From: Gymnothorax reevesii
Taxonomy: Eukaryota > Chordata > Actinopteri > Anguilliformes > Muraenidae
NCBI GenBank assembly: GCA_029721435.1
Contig: CM056583.1
Location: 93,873,575 to 93,937,574 of the forward strand
Direction: 5' to 3'
DNA length: 64,000 bases
A program made the position numbers and the translations under genes. This document shows, piece by piece, positions 33,841-44,396 of this stretch; position 1 is the stretch's first letter, and each line of letters begins with the position of its first letter. Below the pieces are notes generated by a model that searched no databases, had not been told where the DNA came from, and worked only from the letters and a program-made list of their open reading frames with translations.

Positions 33841-34987
33841 TTACCAGCCCTATTGGAACTACACAACTTAACGACAGTGGTTGAACTATGGTTTTGGGGA
33901 ACACCCGCATTGCTTAATGATGATTCGTATTATGGAAGTTATCTCGATAGTTCAAACAATTGTTTTGGGAAACATTTGCATTGCAACTGCATAGTTAGAA
34001 CTATGTAAGCTGCTACCGGTTAACAACTATGCTTTTGGAAAACGCACCCCTGGAAGAGACTGCTGAGCAATTCAGGAAAGCATGAAATTTGAATTTGATA
34101 GATTAGTTGATCTCAAAATACTTGCATGGTTTTTTGATGACAGACTTTGTAGTAGACAGCTAGTAAAGGCATATATTGTAGCTAGTGAGCACTTCATCAT
34201 AGTAGATATATAGCTTGCTTGCTAAGTAATATTGAACTATAATATCTTATTTTATCTTGGTAATTACGAGCTTATACATCGCTTGGTAGCTTTCGTTCAA
34301 CTTTATTGAGTATGAAAAGTTAGGAATTAAATTTGACTGCCCATTAAGCACGAGTGGCGAAACTGACAGAATATTCTGAAACTGCTTCTTCTTTTGATCA
34401 TGCTTACTGTTTCACAAAAGGGAATTGTATCTAATGAATTTGCATTGATTGCAAATACAAATTGCATTAAAGGTGCCCTGTGTAATGGCAAATAAAAAAT
34501 AAATTCATACTTGACACACTCCAAAGAAAATGGGGGCCATATACCGGCAGAAAGTGAGTTGGTCTACCCTAGTAGTAACAATCAAGAATCGGCACAGTCC
34601 CTCCTCCCATCAACCCTACTGTCCATGCTCCACCCCCATTTTCTCAACGAGCCCAGAGCCATAGCCGACAATCTACAGTCCAAACAGGGCCCCCCTGACT
34701 CCAAAACTCTGAGATATAAACACATGAACAAATGTCAGTTGATGTCAGGAAATTCTGTACTACGACATCTTCAAGCTACTCCCCTTCACCCGATCCAGTA
34801 AATATGTCCAAATTACTTGTCATTGTTCACTCGAAATAAATTAATTTGCTAGCTGATAATAAATATACGATATACGATGCAATAAAAGCTGAGAAAAGTG
34901 CAGGTCGGATACAGAATTCTGGCCATTTATTGGTAGTTGACAATATTTTACTAGACACTTAGATTTGTTAGAAGTCAAGTTTACTAG
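33841..34987. other. No gene recognised
   Basis: AT-rich sequence. Around 33880-34040 are several inverted words built on AACTATG and CATAGTT, suggesting an old foldback element, but no ends could be fixed. Confidence 0.4.
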
Positions 34988-35060
34988 TGTAATGTGAATA
35001 TAGGCCACTAGATGGCAGTATTTACCTTTTTTTTATTAAGCTCAGACTGCAGTCATGTTT

Positions 35061-35092
35061 AGACATGTCCTGGACATGTCTGGGGCAAGTCT
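35061..35092 (+). promoter_or_regulatory. p53-type triple half-site in 5' LTR
   Basis: AGACATGTCC (35061-35070), GGACATGTCT (35072-35081) and GGGCAAGTCT (35083-35092) all fit RRRCWWGYYY, with single-base spacers. The array lies about 50-80 bp upstream of the TATA box, where an activator site would be expected. Binding is inferred, not shown. Confidence 0.6.
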
Positions 35093-35141
35093 CAGAAAAG
35101 TAAAAAAAAGAGGTCTAAATTTGGGTGGGGTCTGCAAAAGA

Positions 35142-35150
35142 GTATATAAG
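35142..35150 (+). promoter_or_regulatory. LTR TATA box
   Basis: GTATATAAG is kept in the 3' LTR (near 40748) and in the right LTR of the - strand copy. Transcription would start about 30 bp downstream. Confidence 0.55.
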
Positions 35151-35491
35151 GAATAGAATTGAGACATTAGAGTAGTAGGAGAAATTGCAAGAAGATGACC
35201 AGACCTGCCATTCTGTTCAAGACCTGTGACATTTCTTTTGTGGATTTCTTTGCCTGTGTTTGAGCATTTTCATTATCCAGGACATCACCAAGCCACCCCA
35301 CAAAAAGGGACTGTAAATATTTCTTTTATTTTCCAAATCAATCTTGGTCTTTAGGTTCATTAGTTGTTAGTTAGTTGTTATTGTCTTTGTCTGTTAAATT
35401 AAATGTGTTTAAGTTTTAAAAACTGTGTGTCATCCCTTGCTGTTGCTGTTGTGTTGTTTTAAATGTAATAACAAATTGGGGCAATAACAAA

Positions 35492-35514
35492 TTGGGGGCT
35501 CAAGGTCCGGGATA
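35492..35514 (+). other. Primer-binding site, tRNA-Pro type
   Basis: TGGGGGCTC and GTCCGGGAT, the two blocks of a tRNA-Pro primer site, are separated here by a few inserted bases. The - strand copy has them contiguous. The insertion could weaken priming in this copy. Confidence 0.65.
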
Positions 35515-35607
35515 GACCATTTTGTGAGTCATTTATTAAAAATCTAACATTTCAAATTGTAAAAAAAAATTTTTTTTTAATTGAATACATATATATTGAC
35601 AACAGCA

Positions 35608-36900
35608 ATGGATGATTTCTTGGCATCACCAACCGTAGGGGTTTTGAAGTCTTTTAAAAAGACAGAACTGCTAGAAATTTGCAGACATTTAGAGCTGACA
35701 GAGGTGAAACCAGCCATGCGAAAAGCAAGACTGGCAAGAGAGATAGTTGAATATTACATTGATGAAAATGTGTTTGCACCAGGAGATCTGGAACAGTTTC
35801 CAGTGGAAAATCCAAATATAGAAATGGAACTTAAATTAAAAATGCTAGAGATTGAAAGGGAGGAAAAAGAAAAACAAAGGCAGTTTGAGTTGGAAAAATT
35901 AGCAAGAGAAGAGAAAAAAGATAGGGAGGAAAAAGAGAAACAAAGAGAATTTGAGAGGGAAGAAAAAGAAAAACAAAGGCAGTTTGAGTCAGAAAAATTA
36001 GCAAGAGAAGAAAAACAAAGAGAATTTGAGAGAGAGAAAGAGGAAAGAGCAGAAAGAGAGAGACAGAGACAGAGAGATTTTGAATTAGAGAAATTCAATA
36101 GAGAAGAAAGACTCCAAATGGAGCAACTAAAAATTAAAATTGAAACTAAAAATAAATTTTGTGCCAGTCAGGAGGTAAAACTGGTGCCTCCATTTTCAGA
36201 AAAGGATGTTGACAACTATTTCCAGTGTTTTGAAAAGGTAGCAAAGAGTTGCCAGTGGCCAAAGGAACACTGGCCTCTGATGTTGCAAACTGTCCTCAAG
36301 GGTAAATCTCAACAAGCCTATTCGGCTTTGTCTGCAGATGATTCCTCTGATTATGAGGTTGTCAAAAAGGTTATTTTGAGAGCTTATGAGTTGGTTCCAG
36401 AGGCTTACCGACAGAAATTCAGAGGTCTGAAGAAATCTGAAAATCAGACTTATGTTGAATTTGCTAATGAGAAGCAGGTTTGCTTTGAGCGCTGGTGTAC
36501 TTCTATGGAGGTCAAGGATGATTTCAACTCACTAAAAGAGATGGTGTTAGTTGAAGAATTCAAGAACTGTGTTAAGGATGATCTTAAGACCTACCTTAAT
36601 GAGAAGCAAGCACTGAACTTGCAATCAGCTGCCAAATTCGCAGATGAATATGTTCTCACACATAAGTCCAAATTTCAGTCTAGCAGTAACAATAAATGGT
36701 CCCAATTTCAGAAAAAGGGTTACGGTGATACCTAAGATTCCTCACCCAAAGACAAAGACAAATCTGGTGATGGTGCTCAGAAATCCAGTAACAGGTCTGA
36801 TCAAAGTGTGAAAGCTGACAGTGACAAAAGTGGTCTAGTTTGCAGTTATTGCAAGAAATCTGGTCATGTTACAACTAACTGTTGGTTCCTTAAAGCTAAG
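35608..36900 (+). pseudogene. Gmr1-type Gag with SCAN-like capsid, one nonsense codon
   Basis: ATG at 35608 is preceded by in-frame non-coding leader and matches the start of the family. Codons 8-45 form a SAP-like segment ('KTELLEICRHLEL'). Codons 75-185 form a Glu/Lys/Arg coiled coil made of near-repeats of 'REEKEKQRQFE'. Codons 190-360 form the capsid ('VPPFSEKDVDNYF', 'QQAYSAL', 'YVEFANEKQ'), related to the vertebrate SCAN domain. A CCHC knuckle lies at C412, C415, H420 and C425. A TAA at codon 376 (36733-36735) stops translation before the knuckle; the - strand copy has CAA there. The frame continues into Pol without a shift, so the family apparently makes a Gag-Pol fusion. Confidence 0.9.
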
Positions 36901-39900
36901 AAAGAAAAAGAAAAGGATACCAAACCAAATGCCTTTGTGAAAACAAGGTTAGAAACCCCTGTAGTAGATAACCGATCTGCTAAATTGCCTGCTTCATGTG
37001 GGGCTAAAAAGCCTGATACAGCTGACTTCGTGAGGGAGGAATTTCTTCCATTTGTGTCAGAGGGATTTGTGGCTCTGAATGAGCATACTACTCCTGTCCC
37101 CATATATATCCTAAGGGATACCGGAGCTTCTCAGTCACTTTTGTTGATGGACTCCTTGGAGTTACGTGATGAGACCGCTTCAGGGGATTTCATACTTGTA
37201 CAAGGTATTGAAGGGAGGACTGTATCTGTACCCCTGCGCTCTATATTCTTGAAGTCAGATTTAGTTACAGGACAGGTAAATGTGGGACTTATGTCAAGTC
37301 TACCTATAAAGGGTGTTTCTCTGTTGCTAGGCAATGACCTGGCTGGGGGCAAAGTAGTTCCCCCTGTACATCTTACTTCACAGCCGAGCACTGAAAATGG
37401 GGATGAGGACCCATCTCTGTATCCTTCTTGCGCAGTGACTCGTGCTATGGCCAAGAAGGCTAAAGAAGATGATGTTGTGGTGCCGTCCAGTACATTGAAT
37501 AGTCAGGACTCAGGTGGTTCGCCTCATGACTCTGATTGGCCTACTATGGTTTCTCCGTTTGAGGACTTATCAGATACTTTTATCAGTTCTCTATTCAGCC
37601 AGCCGGATGGGTCTGGTGATTCTGATGTGTCTGGAGACTTGTCTCTGTCCAGAAAGCGGTTGATTGAGGAGCAAACTAATGATCCTGAAATTTGTGTACT
37701 AAAGAGGAGAGCCCTTCCTGAAAAAGAAATAGATGCAGTTCCAGTTGGGTATTATCTCAAGGATGGTGTGTTGATGCGGAAGTGGCGCCCTCCTGATATC
37801 CCTGCCAATGCAGATTGGGCAGTGGTCAGGCAAATTGTTGTTCCGAAGGTCTATAGGAATGAGATCTTAACAATGGCTCATAGTTTACCTTTAGGAGGTC
37901 ATCTTGGTGTTAACAAGACTGTTGATAAGATCATGAAACACTTCTTTTGGCCTGGGCTTCGGAAAGACGTTTCCAACTTTTGCAAAACCTGTCACACTTG
38001 TCAGGTAGTTGGAAAACACCAGTTAGACCCACCTGTAGCTCCATTGCAGCCTATCCCAGCATTTGGGGAGCCATTCTCTAGGGTCATTGTTGATTGCGTT
38101 GGTCCATTACCCAAGACTAGATCTGGAAATCAGTACTTGTTGACAATCATGTGTGCATCTACCAGATTCCCCGAAGCCATACCTCTACGTAACATCAAGG
38201 CAACTGCAATCTCGAAGGCTTTGATAAAGTTCTTCACGTTGTTTGGTCTTCCCAGGGAAATTCAGTCAGACTAAGGTAGCAATTTCACTTCTGGATTGTT
38301 TCAGCAGGTTGTGTATGAACTAGGTGCAAAACAGATTCTTTCTAGTGCCTATCATCCAGAAAGTCAGGGTGCCTTAGAGCGGTTTCATTCCACTCTCAAG
38401 ACAATGATGAGGACTTATTGTTATGACCATGAGAAAGACTGGGATGAAGGGGTTCATTTGCTGTTGTTTGCAGCTAGAGAAGCAGTGCAGGAGTCTACTG
38501 GATTCAGTCCATTTGAGCTAGTGTTTGGTCATGAAGTGAGAGGACCTTTGCTATTATTGAGTGAACAATGGCAAGAGAAAGAGCCGCATATCAGTCTGTT
38601 AGACTATGTTAGCAAGTTCAAGGAAAAATTGCGTGCAGCTTGTGACCTTGCCAAAGAGAACTTGAAATCAAGTCAGGGAAAAATAAAAACTTGGTATGAT
38701 CATAAGGCTAGAAGCCGTGAGTTTAAACCAGGAGACAGGGTCCTTGTGTTGTTTCCCTTGCAGTCCAATCCATTGCAGGCTAGATTTCATGGTCCTTATG
38801 AAATTCTGACAAAACTCAATGATCTCAATTACATTGTGAAGACTCCAGATAGGAGAAAACCAAAACAATTGTGTCATATAAACATGCTAAAGCCTTATCA
38901 TGACAGAAATGCTAGGGTTGCAGCTGTCACTTCAGATTCTCCAATGGTCGAAACGTGTGAAGATGAGGGGGAGTTTCAAGATGATGAACCAAGAATTAAA
39001 GCTGAAGTTCTTTCATGTAAATTGTCAAACACTGAAGTGTTGCAAAATCTTGATGTAAAACTCCAGCACTTAGAACCCTCACAGAGAGATCAGTTTGGAA
39101 GGTTGATCAAGAAATATGAGGATTTGTTTCCTGATGTTCCAAAGAGAGTTACTATAGCCTCTCATGATGTAGATGTTGGTGATGCCAAACCAATAAAACA
39201 GCATCCATACCGGATGAATCCTGAAAAGAGAAAGATTGCTGAGAAAGAGGTTGAGTACATGTTAAAACATGATATTATCAGACCCTCCAACTCCGATTGG
39301 AGTTCACCCTGTGTGCTAGTTCCAAAACCTGATGGAAGTACTAGATTCTGTACAGATTATCGCAAAGTCAATGCTGTAACTAGAACTGATGTGTTTCCAA
39401 TACCTAGGATTGATGATTGTATTGATAGTGTAGGGCAAGCAAAGTTTCTGACCAAGATTGATTTATTGAAGGGTTATTGGTGTGTGCCTTTAACTGAGAG
39501 GGCCAAGAGCATCTCTGCTTTTGCCACACCATCTGGATTGTACCAGTATGAAGTCCTACCCTTTGGCATGAAAAATGCCCCAGCCACGTTCCAAAGGATG
39601 ATACAGTCTACAATCGCCGGATTGCCACACACGGGTGCGTACATCGATGACCTGATCACACGGAGTGACTCCTGGGAAGAACATCTAAAAGATGTAGAGA
39701 CGTTGTTCCAGCGCCTGACCCAGGCTAACCTGACTGTTAACCTGAGCAAGAGTGACTTTGGTTGTGCTACTGTCACCTATCTTGGCTACGTCATAGGCCA
39801 GGGTAAGGTGGCACCCATAAATGCTAAAGTCCAAGCCATCATGGACTTTCCAGTTCCTGACAACAAAAAAGCTTTGCGCCGCTTCCTTGGAATGATCGGG

Positions 39901-40446
39901 TACTACCGCAAGTTCTGCAAGAACTTTGCTGAGATTGCTCTCAGTCTAACTAACCAACTGAAGAAAGGCGTAAAGTTCACCTGGGATGATGCATGCCAGA
40001 GAGCCTTCGATCACCTGAAGTCTCTGCTGTGTCACTTCCCTGTGCTCAAATCTCCTGACTTCAACAAACCGTTCTCCATCGCGGTCGATGCTAGCGACCA
40101 AGCTTGTGGATCTGTGCTCCTACAGAGAAGTGACTCGGATGACATTGAGCATCCCGTGGCATACTTCTCCAGGAAGTTCAATCGCCACCAAAGGAACTAT
40201 TCCACAATAGAGAAGGAACTGTTGGCTCTGGTCCTTTCTTTACAACACTTTGAGGTTTATGTTTGTACGGGGCAAAAGCCAATGGTTGTATACACAGACC
40301 ACAATCCGTTAATGTTTTTGAGTAAGATGAAAAACAAGAATCGGAGATTGTTGAATTGGAGTTTGATTTTACAGGAGTTTGACTTGGAAATTAAGCATGT
40401 GAAGGGTACAGACAATGTAATTGCTGATTGCTTATCCCGTGTTTGA
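36901..40446 (+). pseudogene. Gmr1-type Pol: protease, integrase, RT, RNase H; one nonsense codon
   Basis: Codon numbers count from 35608. The aspartic protease active site DTGA is at 504-507. The integrase zinc finger has H758, H765, C795 and C798. The integrase core has D829, D888 and E924, with the last pair 35 residues apart as is standard, followed by a GPY/F-type module ('FHGPYEIL'). RT follows with 'KPDGSTRFCTDYRKVN' and catalytic YIDD at 1345-1348. RNase H has Asp 1494 ('AVDAS'), 'TIEKELLAL' and 'YTDHNP', and Pol ends at TGA 40444-40446. The TAA at 38272-38274 falls directly after D888, replacing a CAA codon of the other copy. All catalytic residues named are present. Confidence 0.92.
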
Positions 40447-40571
40447 ATATGTATTTTTATATTGTGTTTTTTTGAATATTGTATGATATGTATGTATAGA
40501 CAAGTGTTCACTTAACCATTTTGTATTGAAAAGAAAAATTTTGCCTTTATGAGTCAAAATTTTTCCCTTTT

Positions 40572-40581
40572 GGAATGGAGG
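40572..40581 (+). other. Polypurine tract
   Basis: GGAATGGAGG lies directly 5' of the 3' LTR. It is the expected primer for plus-strand synthesis, and the same tract is next to the 3' LTR of the - strand copy. Confidence 0.75.
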
Positions 40582-41096
40582 TGTAATGTGAATATAGGCC
40601 ACTAGATGGCAGTATTTACCTTTTTTTATTAAGCTCAGACTGCAGTCATGTTTAGACATGTCCTGGACATGTCTGGGGGACATGTCTTGGGCAAGTCTCA
40701 GAAAAGTAAAAAAAAGAGGTCTAAATGTGGGTGGGGTCTGCAAAAGAGTATATAAGAAATAGAATTGAGACATTAGAGTAGTAGGAGAAATTGCAAGAAG
40801 ATGACCAGACCTGCCATTCTGTTCAAGACCTGTGACATTTCTTTTGTGGATTTCTCTGCCTGTGTTTGAGCATTTTCATTATCCAGGACATCACCAAGCC
40901 ACCCCACAAAAAGGGACTGTAAATATTTCTTTTTTTTTTCCTAATCAATCTTGGTCTTTAGGTTCATTAGTTGTTAGTTAGTTGTTATTGTCTTTGTCTG
41001 TTAAATTAAATGTGTTTAAGTTTTAAAAACTGTGTGTCATCCCTTGCTGTTGCTGTTGTGTTGTTTTAAATGTAATAACAAATTGGGGCCATAACA
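40582..41096 (+). repeat. 3' LTR of + strand Gmr1-type element
   Basis: 515 bp, TGTAATG...CATAACA. It is 13 bp longer than the 5' LTR because the p53-type array carries an additional half-site. Confidence 0.95.
40654..40698 (+). promoter_or_regulatory. p53-type quadruple half-site in 3' LTR
   Basis: Half-sites AGACATGTCC (40654-40663), GGACATGTCT (40665-40674), GGACATGTCT (40678-40687) and GGGCAAGTCT (40689-40698) all fit RRRCWWGYYY. The third is an extra copy not present in the 5' LTR. Confidence 0.6.
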
Positions 41097-42109
41097 CTAG
41101 TCAGACATAATTTTTTACTTGCGCGTGGACTAGCGAACTACCATGAATTTTGAACCCTGCCTTTGTTATTAGGGGTTCAAGCACAAAGTGCCAGAACCCT
41201 ATTGTTTTTACTCAGATTATAATATTATTTTTAATTTTCTGCCGCTTTTCCAATTTTGCTCATAAAACCAATACCGTCCATCGAAAAGTCACCAAATTTG
41301 GTAGGATGTGAGAAGGTCATGTGATAAACAAGTATCTACAATATGGCGTCCATATGTCACATGACCAGGCAGCCATATTGGATTGAAATCCCAATTTTCA
41401 AAGGCTTTGACCCATTTGACGAAAAGTCACAAAACTTGGTATACAGGTTCCCCTCATCACAAGGAACAACTTTGCCACTTGAACCTATCAATTCCGGCAT
41501 ATTGGATTTGAGCTAATTCGCATAATTATCCTTTCAGCAAAAATTACATCTTTTCCTGAACGGTTGGCCTGATTTGCACAAAATTTTAAACACATCATCT
41601 TGAACCCAATCCCAACTTAACATCAAGAAACATGACCATCACAAGCTAATGCATTTGTTTCATTTACTAATTCATATGCAACTGAGCCAATATCATTCAC
41701 CATCGCATAAATAATTCTGAAATTTCTTGTGCACAATGACAAGGCTTCACTGACAAGATGTCCAAAGTTGAAACCAATCGGTCACTAAACACAGACACCA
41801 CAAGTGCTTGAACACGCCCATTTCTAACCCAATTTTTAATGTGAAAAATTTACTTAATTAAAAACCTTCTTCTCTTGAATCGTAACTTCACTTGATGCAA
41901 GATTCCACTTGTCGGGCCATCAGGGTACGCTCTTTTTAAATTGCAAAGGAATAGTTGCTACAACAAATTACACTGGTGCTATGTATCAGTCAAATTGCAA
42001 CTGTGACATCATGAGTTTTTAGGTCACCTGAGACAAAGTCTCAAAGTGACCTATTCTAATCGCCCTTGGCCCATTGTCGTCCGTCGTGCGTCCATAAACA
42101 ATGAATATT

Positions 42110-42475
42110 TTCGACTTCTTCTCAGAAACCGCTGATCCCATTTCAATAAATTTTGCAGGAACCTTCCTTGGTCAAATATGCAGCAAAATTGTGAATTGTA
42201 TGGTGCCCACCCCTAGAGCCTCTGAGGGGCGGGGCTAAAAGTGGTCAATACACTTTCGACTTCTCAGAAACCGCTGATCCAATTTCAATAAAATTTTGCA
42301 GGAACCTACCTTGGTCAAATATGCACAAAAATTGTGAATTATATGGTGCCCACCCCCAGGTGCTCTGCGGGTGGGGCTAAAAGTGGGCAGTATATTTTCG
42401 ACTTCTTCTCAGAAACCGCTGATCCGATTTCAATAAAATTTTGCAGGAACCTTCCATGGTCAATTGTGCACCTAA
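42110..42475. repeat. Tandem repeat, about 142-bp unit x 2.5
   Basis: Units start at about 42110, 42254 and 42396 with TTTCGACTTCT and run through CAGAAACCGCTGATCC, TTGCAGGAACC and GGTGCCCACCCC. The third unit is partial. Confidence 0.85.
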
Positions 42476-42688
42476 AACATGGACTCTACAAGCACTTGCA
42501 CATGCCCATTTTTAACCCAATTTTTAGCTGCGACCAATTAGCTCTACGAACGCTTCTGCCTGTCTGTCTGTCCGTCTGACTGTCTGTTCGTCTGTGCCAT
42601 CTTTTTGACCATGTTCCTGTTGTCGTATCATCATGAAATTTTCAGGAGTTATTGACCTTCACCAAAGTGATGTCCATGCACAAGGTCG

Positions 42689-42708
42689 AGGTCAAAGGTC
42701 AAAGGTCA
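42689..42708 (+). promoter_or_regulatory. Triple AGGTCA direct repeat (DR1 type)
   Basis: Three perfect AGGTCA half-sites are each spaced by one A (42689-42694, 42696-42701, 42703-42708), preceded by AGGTCG. DR1 spacing suits RXR heterodimers or HNF4. It sits inside a repeat with no gene nearby, so function is speculative. Confidence 0.3.
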
Positions 42709-42724
42709 AGTTCACAGAGGTCAC

Positions 42725-43195
42725 AAGCTTGTTTGCAGGTTTTCGCGCTGTAACTCCAGTTAGAATTCATGGATCGCTATGAATTTTTGGAAATAGCTTC
42801 TAGGCATACAGGAGGTGTTCCCAATTGTTTTTAAAAGTCATTCGTCAAATCACAAGGTCACAAAGGCAAAAAAAGTGTCAATTTTGCCCGATTTGACGGT
42901 TTTCGCACCGTTACTCAAGTTTAATTCAATGAATGGCTATGAAATCTTACAACAAGCTTCTTGGCATAGAGGAGGGTTTCCCTATTGATTTTCAAGGTCA
43001 TCTGTTGAATCCCAAGGTCACACCGGTCAAAAAAAGTGTCGATTTTGCCCCGATTTCACAGTTTTCGCACCGTAACTCCACTATAGGTTCATGGATGGCT
43101 ATTACATCTTAGAACAAACTTCTTGGTACAGAGGAAGGGTCCCCTATTGATTTTCAAGGTCATTTGCCAATTTCAAGATCACACTTGTACAAGAA
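42725..43195. repeat. Tandem repeat, about 155-bp unit x 3
   Basis: Three diverged units share TTTTCGC(A/G)C-GTAACTC, ATGGCTAT, GCTTCTTGGCATA and AAGGTCAC blocks. Part of the last unit is the segment also found inverted at 8.1-8.4 kb. Confidence 0.8.
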
Positions 43196-43276
43196 ACCAC
43201 CAGTCATGGACACTAGGCCACGTGACGGATGCTAGGCGAGGTCGCAGCTATTAGATCCTTCTGATCTACTTGTTAA

Positions 43277-44310
43277 CCCGTTCCCACTCCGACAGCCCGT
43301 AATCGGGCCGTCAGGGAAGTTGAAAACATACTACGTCATTTACACAGCTTGTATGCAACTGAGATACTCATGCCACATATCGTCAGAAAGCTAAGATTCT
43401 TGAGATTCGAATGATGCCAACCATTTCAAAGTATAATCATCCCAGCAGCTTTAATCAACGCCCATGTCAGACCACAAACAAACAAACGAACAGTTACAAA
43501 ACTGATGTGACTCACCGATGAAGCCCCCTAGTACTCTTCCAGTCTGACATATCCCCTCAAAAATGGTCTTGTTACATCCACGAAGTTCCAGTAAATCCAA
43601 CCAAGTAAAGTTTTTAGTCCAAAACACACTATTATACTGGTAAATATCCATGAACAGCTGCTGCATCGTTTGAAATGAATCGGTGGTTATCCACAAAGTT
43701 CGCTGCATTAGTGGTCGTTGCTTCGGAACAGATTTAGACAGTACACAGCCATTTGCGCCAAAATGGAGTCTGCACTCTAACCTTTCGATTGACACCTCAC
43801 TCGACCAGTTACGAGCTTCCCTGCCCTGTCTACAGCCTGCTATAGCCAACGATTGCCTGTGTTGAAACGAAGCTCATGCCTCCTTTTTTTGCGTGTAGCC
43901 CGAGCAACCAGCAACCAATCGAGACGACGATTGTTGCATTATGACACCAACGAAATTCTGGAAACGCCGATATATAGGTTGTTGGGGTGGCGAAAAGGCT
44001 GGCGCTGCCTATCGCTCGCGTAAGAGAATGGACAGAATATGGCTCAGCTGTGCGTAATGCGTGCTGTGCGTTCCGCAAAACAGAGCGAGGCAGAGAGAGA
44101 TTACCAGCGAATGTTTGATGGTTGTTTACGGAGTTTGAAAGAAAAAATAGCCAAAAGGTTGCGAAAAAAATCATTTTCAGTTCAGAAGCTGCAGAGCTGT
44201 GCACTCGGCGTGCAAGTGATAGCTCAGGGGAAGAAATATCCGACCAAAACCGTGATGGCTCCGTAGCAGAGGAAATGTTTCTCGGGGGAGATGACATTAC
44301 TCTTGACAAG
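43277..44310 (+). mobile_element. Possible piggyBac-type 5' end
   Basis: TTAA (43273-43276) is followed by CCCGTTCCCACTCC and a subterminal palindrome around CAGCCCG-TAAT-CGGGC. This end interrupts the repeat text seen uninterrupted at 8.1 kb. A + strand frame near 44122-44346 has an acidic run ('SDSSGEEISDQNRDGS'), as piggyBac transposases often have at the N-terminus. No second terminus or catalytic domain was found. Confidence 0.3.
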
Positions 44311-44360
44311 TACGCATCATATTATAACTTATATTTCATTATATAATAACATTACATTTA

Positions 44361-44362
<2 letters not shown>

Positions 44363-44395
<33 letters not shown>

Positions 44396-44396
44396 A
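44363..44396. repeat. (TTA)n microsatellite
   Basis: About eleven ATT units. Related GAAGGTGGAAGGA text occurs on both sides of the following 200 bp (44425 and 44588). Confidence 0.85.

Larger units (their letters stand above)
34988..35489 (+). repeat. 5' LTR of + strand Gmr1-type element
   Basis: 502 bp, TGTAATG...AATAACA. It contains a p53-type array (35061-35092) and a TATA box (GTATATAAG, 35142-35150). Confidence 0.95.
34988..41096 (+). mobile_element. Gmr1-type Ty3/gypsy retrotransposon, + strand copy
   Basis: Full-length element with near-identical LTRs (34988-35489, 40582-41096) and a 4-bp target duplication CTAG (34984-34987, 41097-41100). One frame from 35608 to 40446 encodes gag, CCHC, protease, integrase, RT and RNase H in that order. 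The integrase-before-RT order is the Gmr1-like hallmark within Ty3/gypsy. The LTRs differ by a handful of substitutions and one 13-bp indel, so insertion was recent. Two nonsense codons are the only coding breaks seen. Confidence 0.96.

Noticed and set aside
34988..41096. Endogenous retrovirus with envelope
   Set aside because: Nothing follows RNase H except the polypurine tract and 3' LTR. Integrase lies before RT and there is no env-like frame.
43830..44309. 159-codon open frame on the - strand
   Set aside because: It overlaps a possible piggyBac frame on the other strand, has no motif and no upstream signals.
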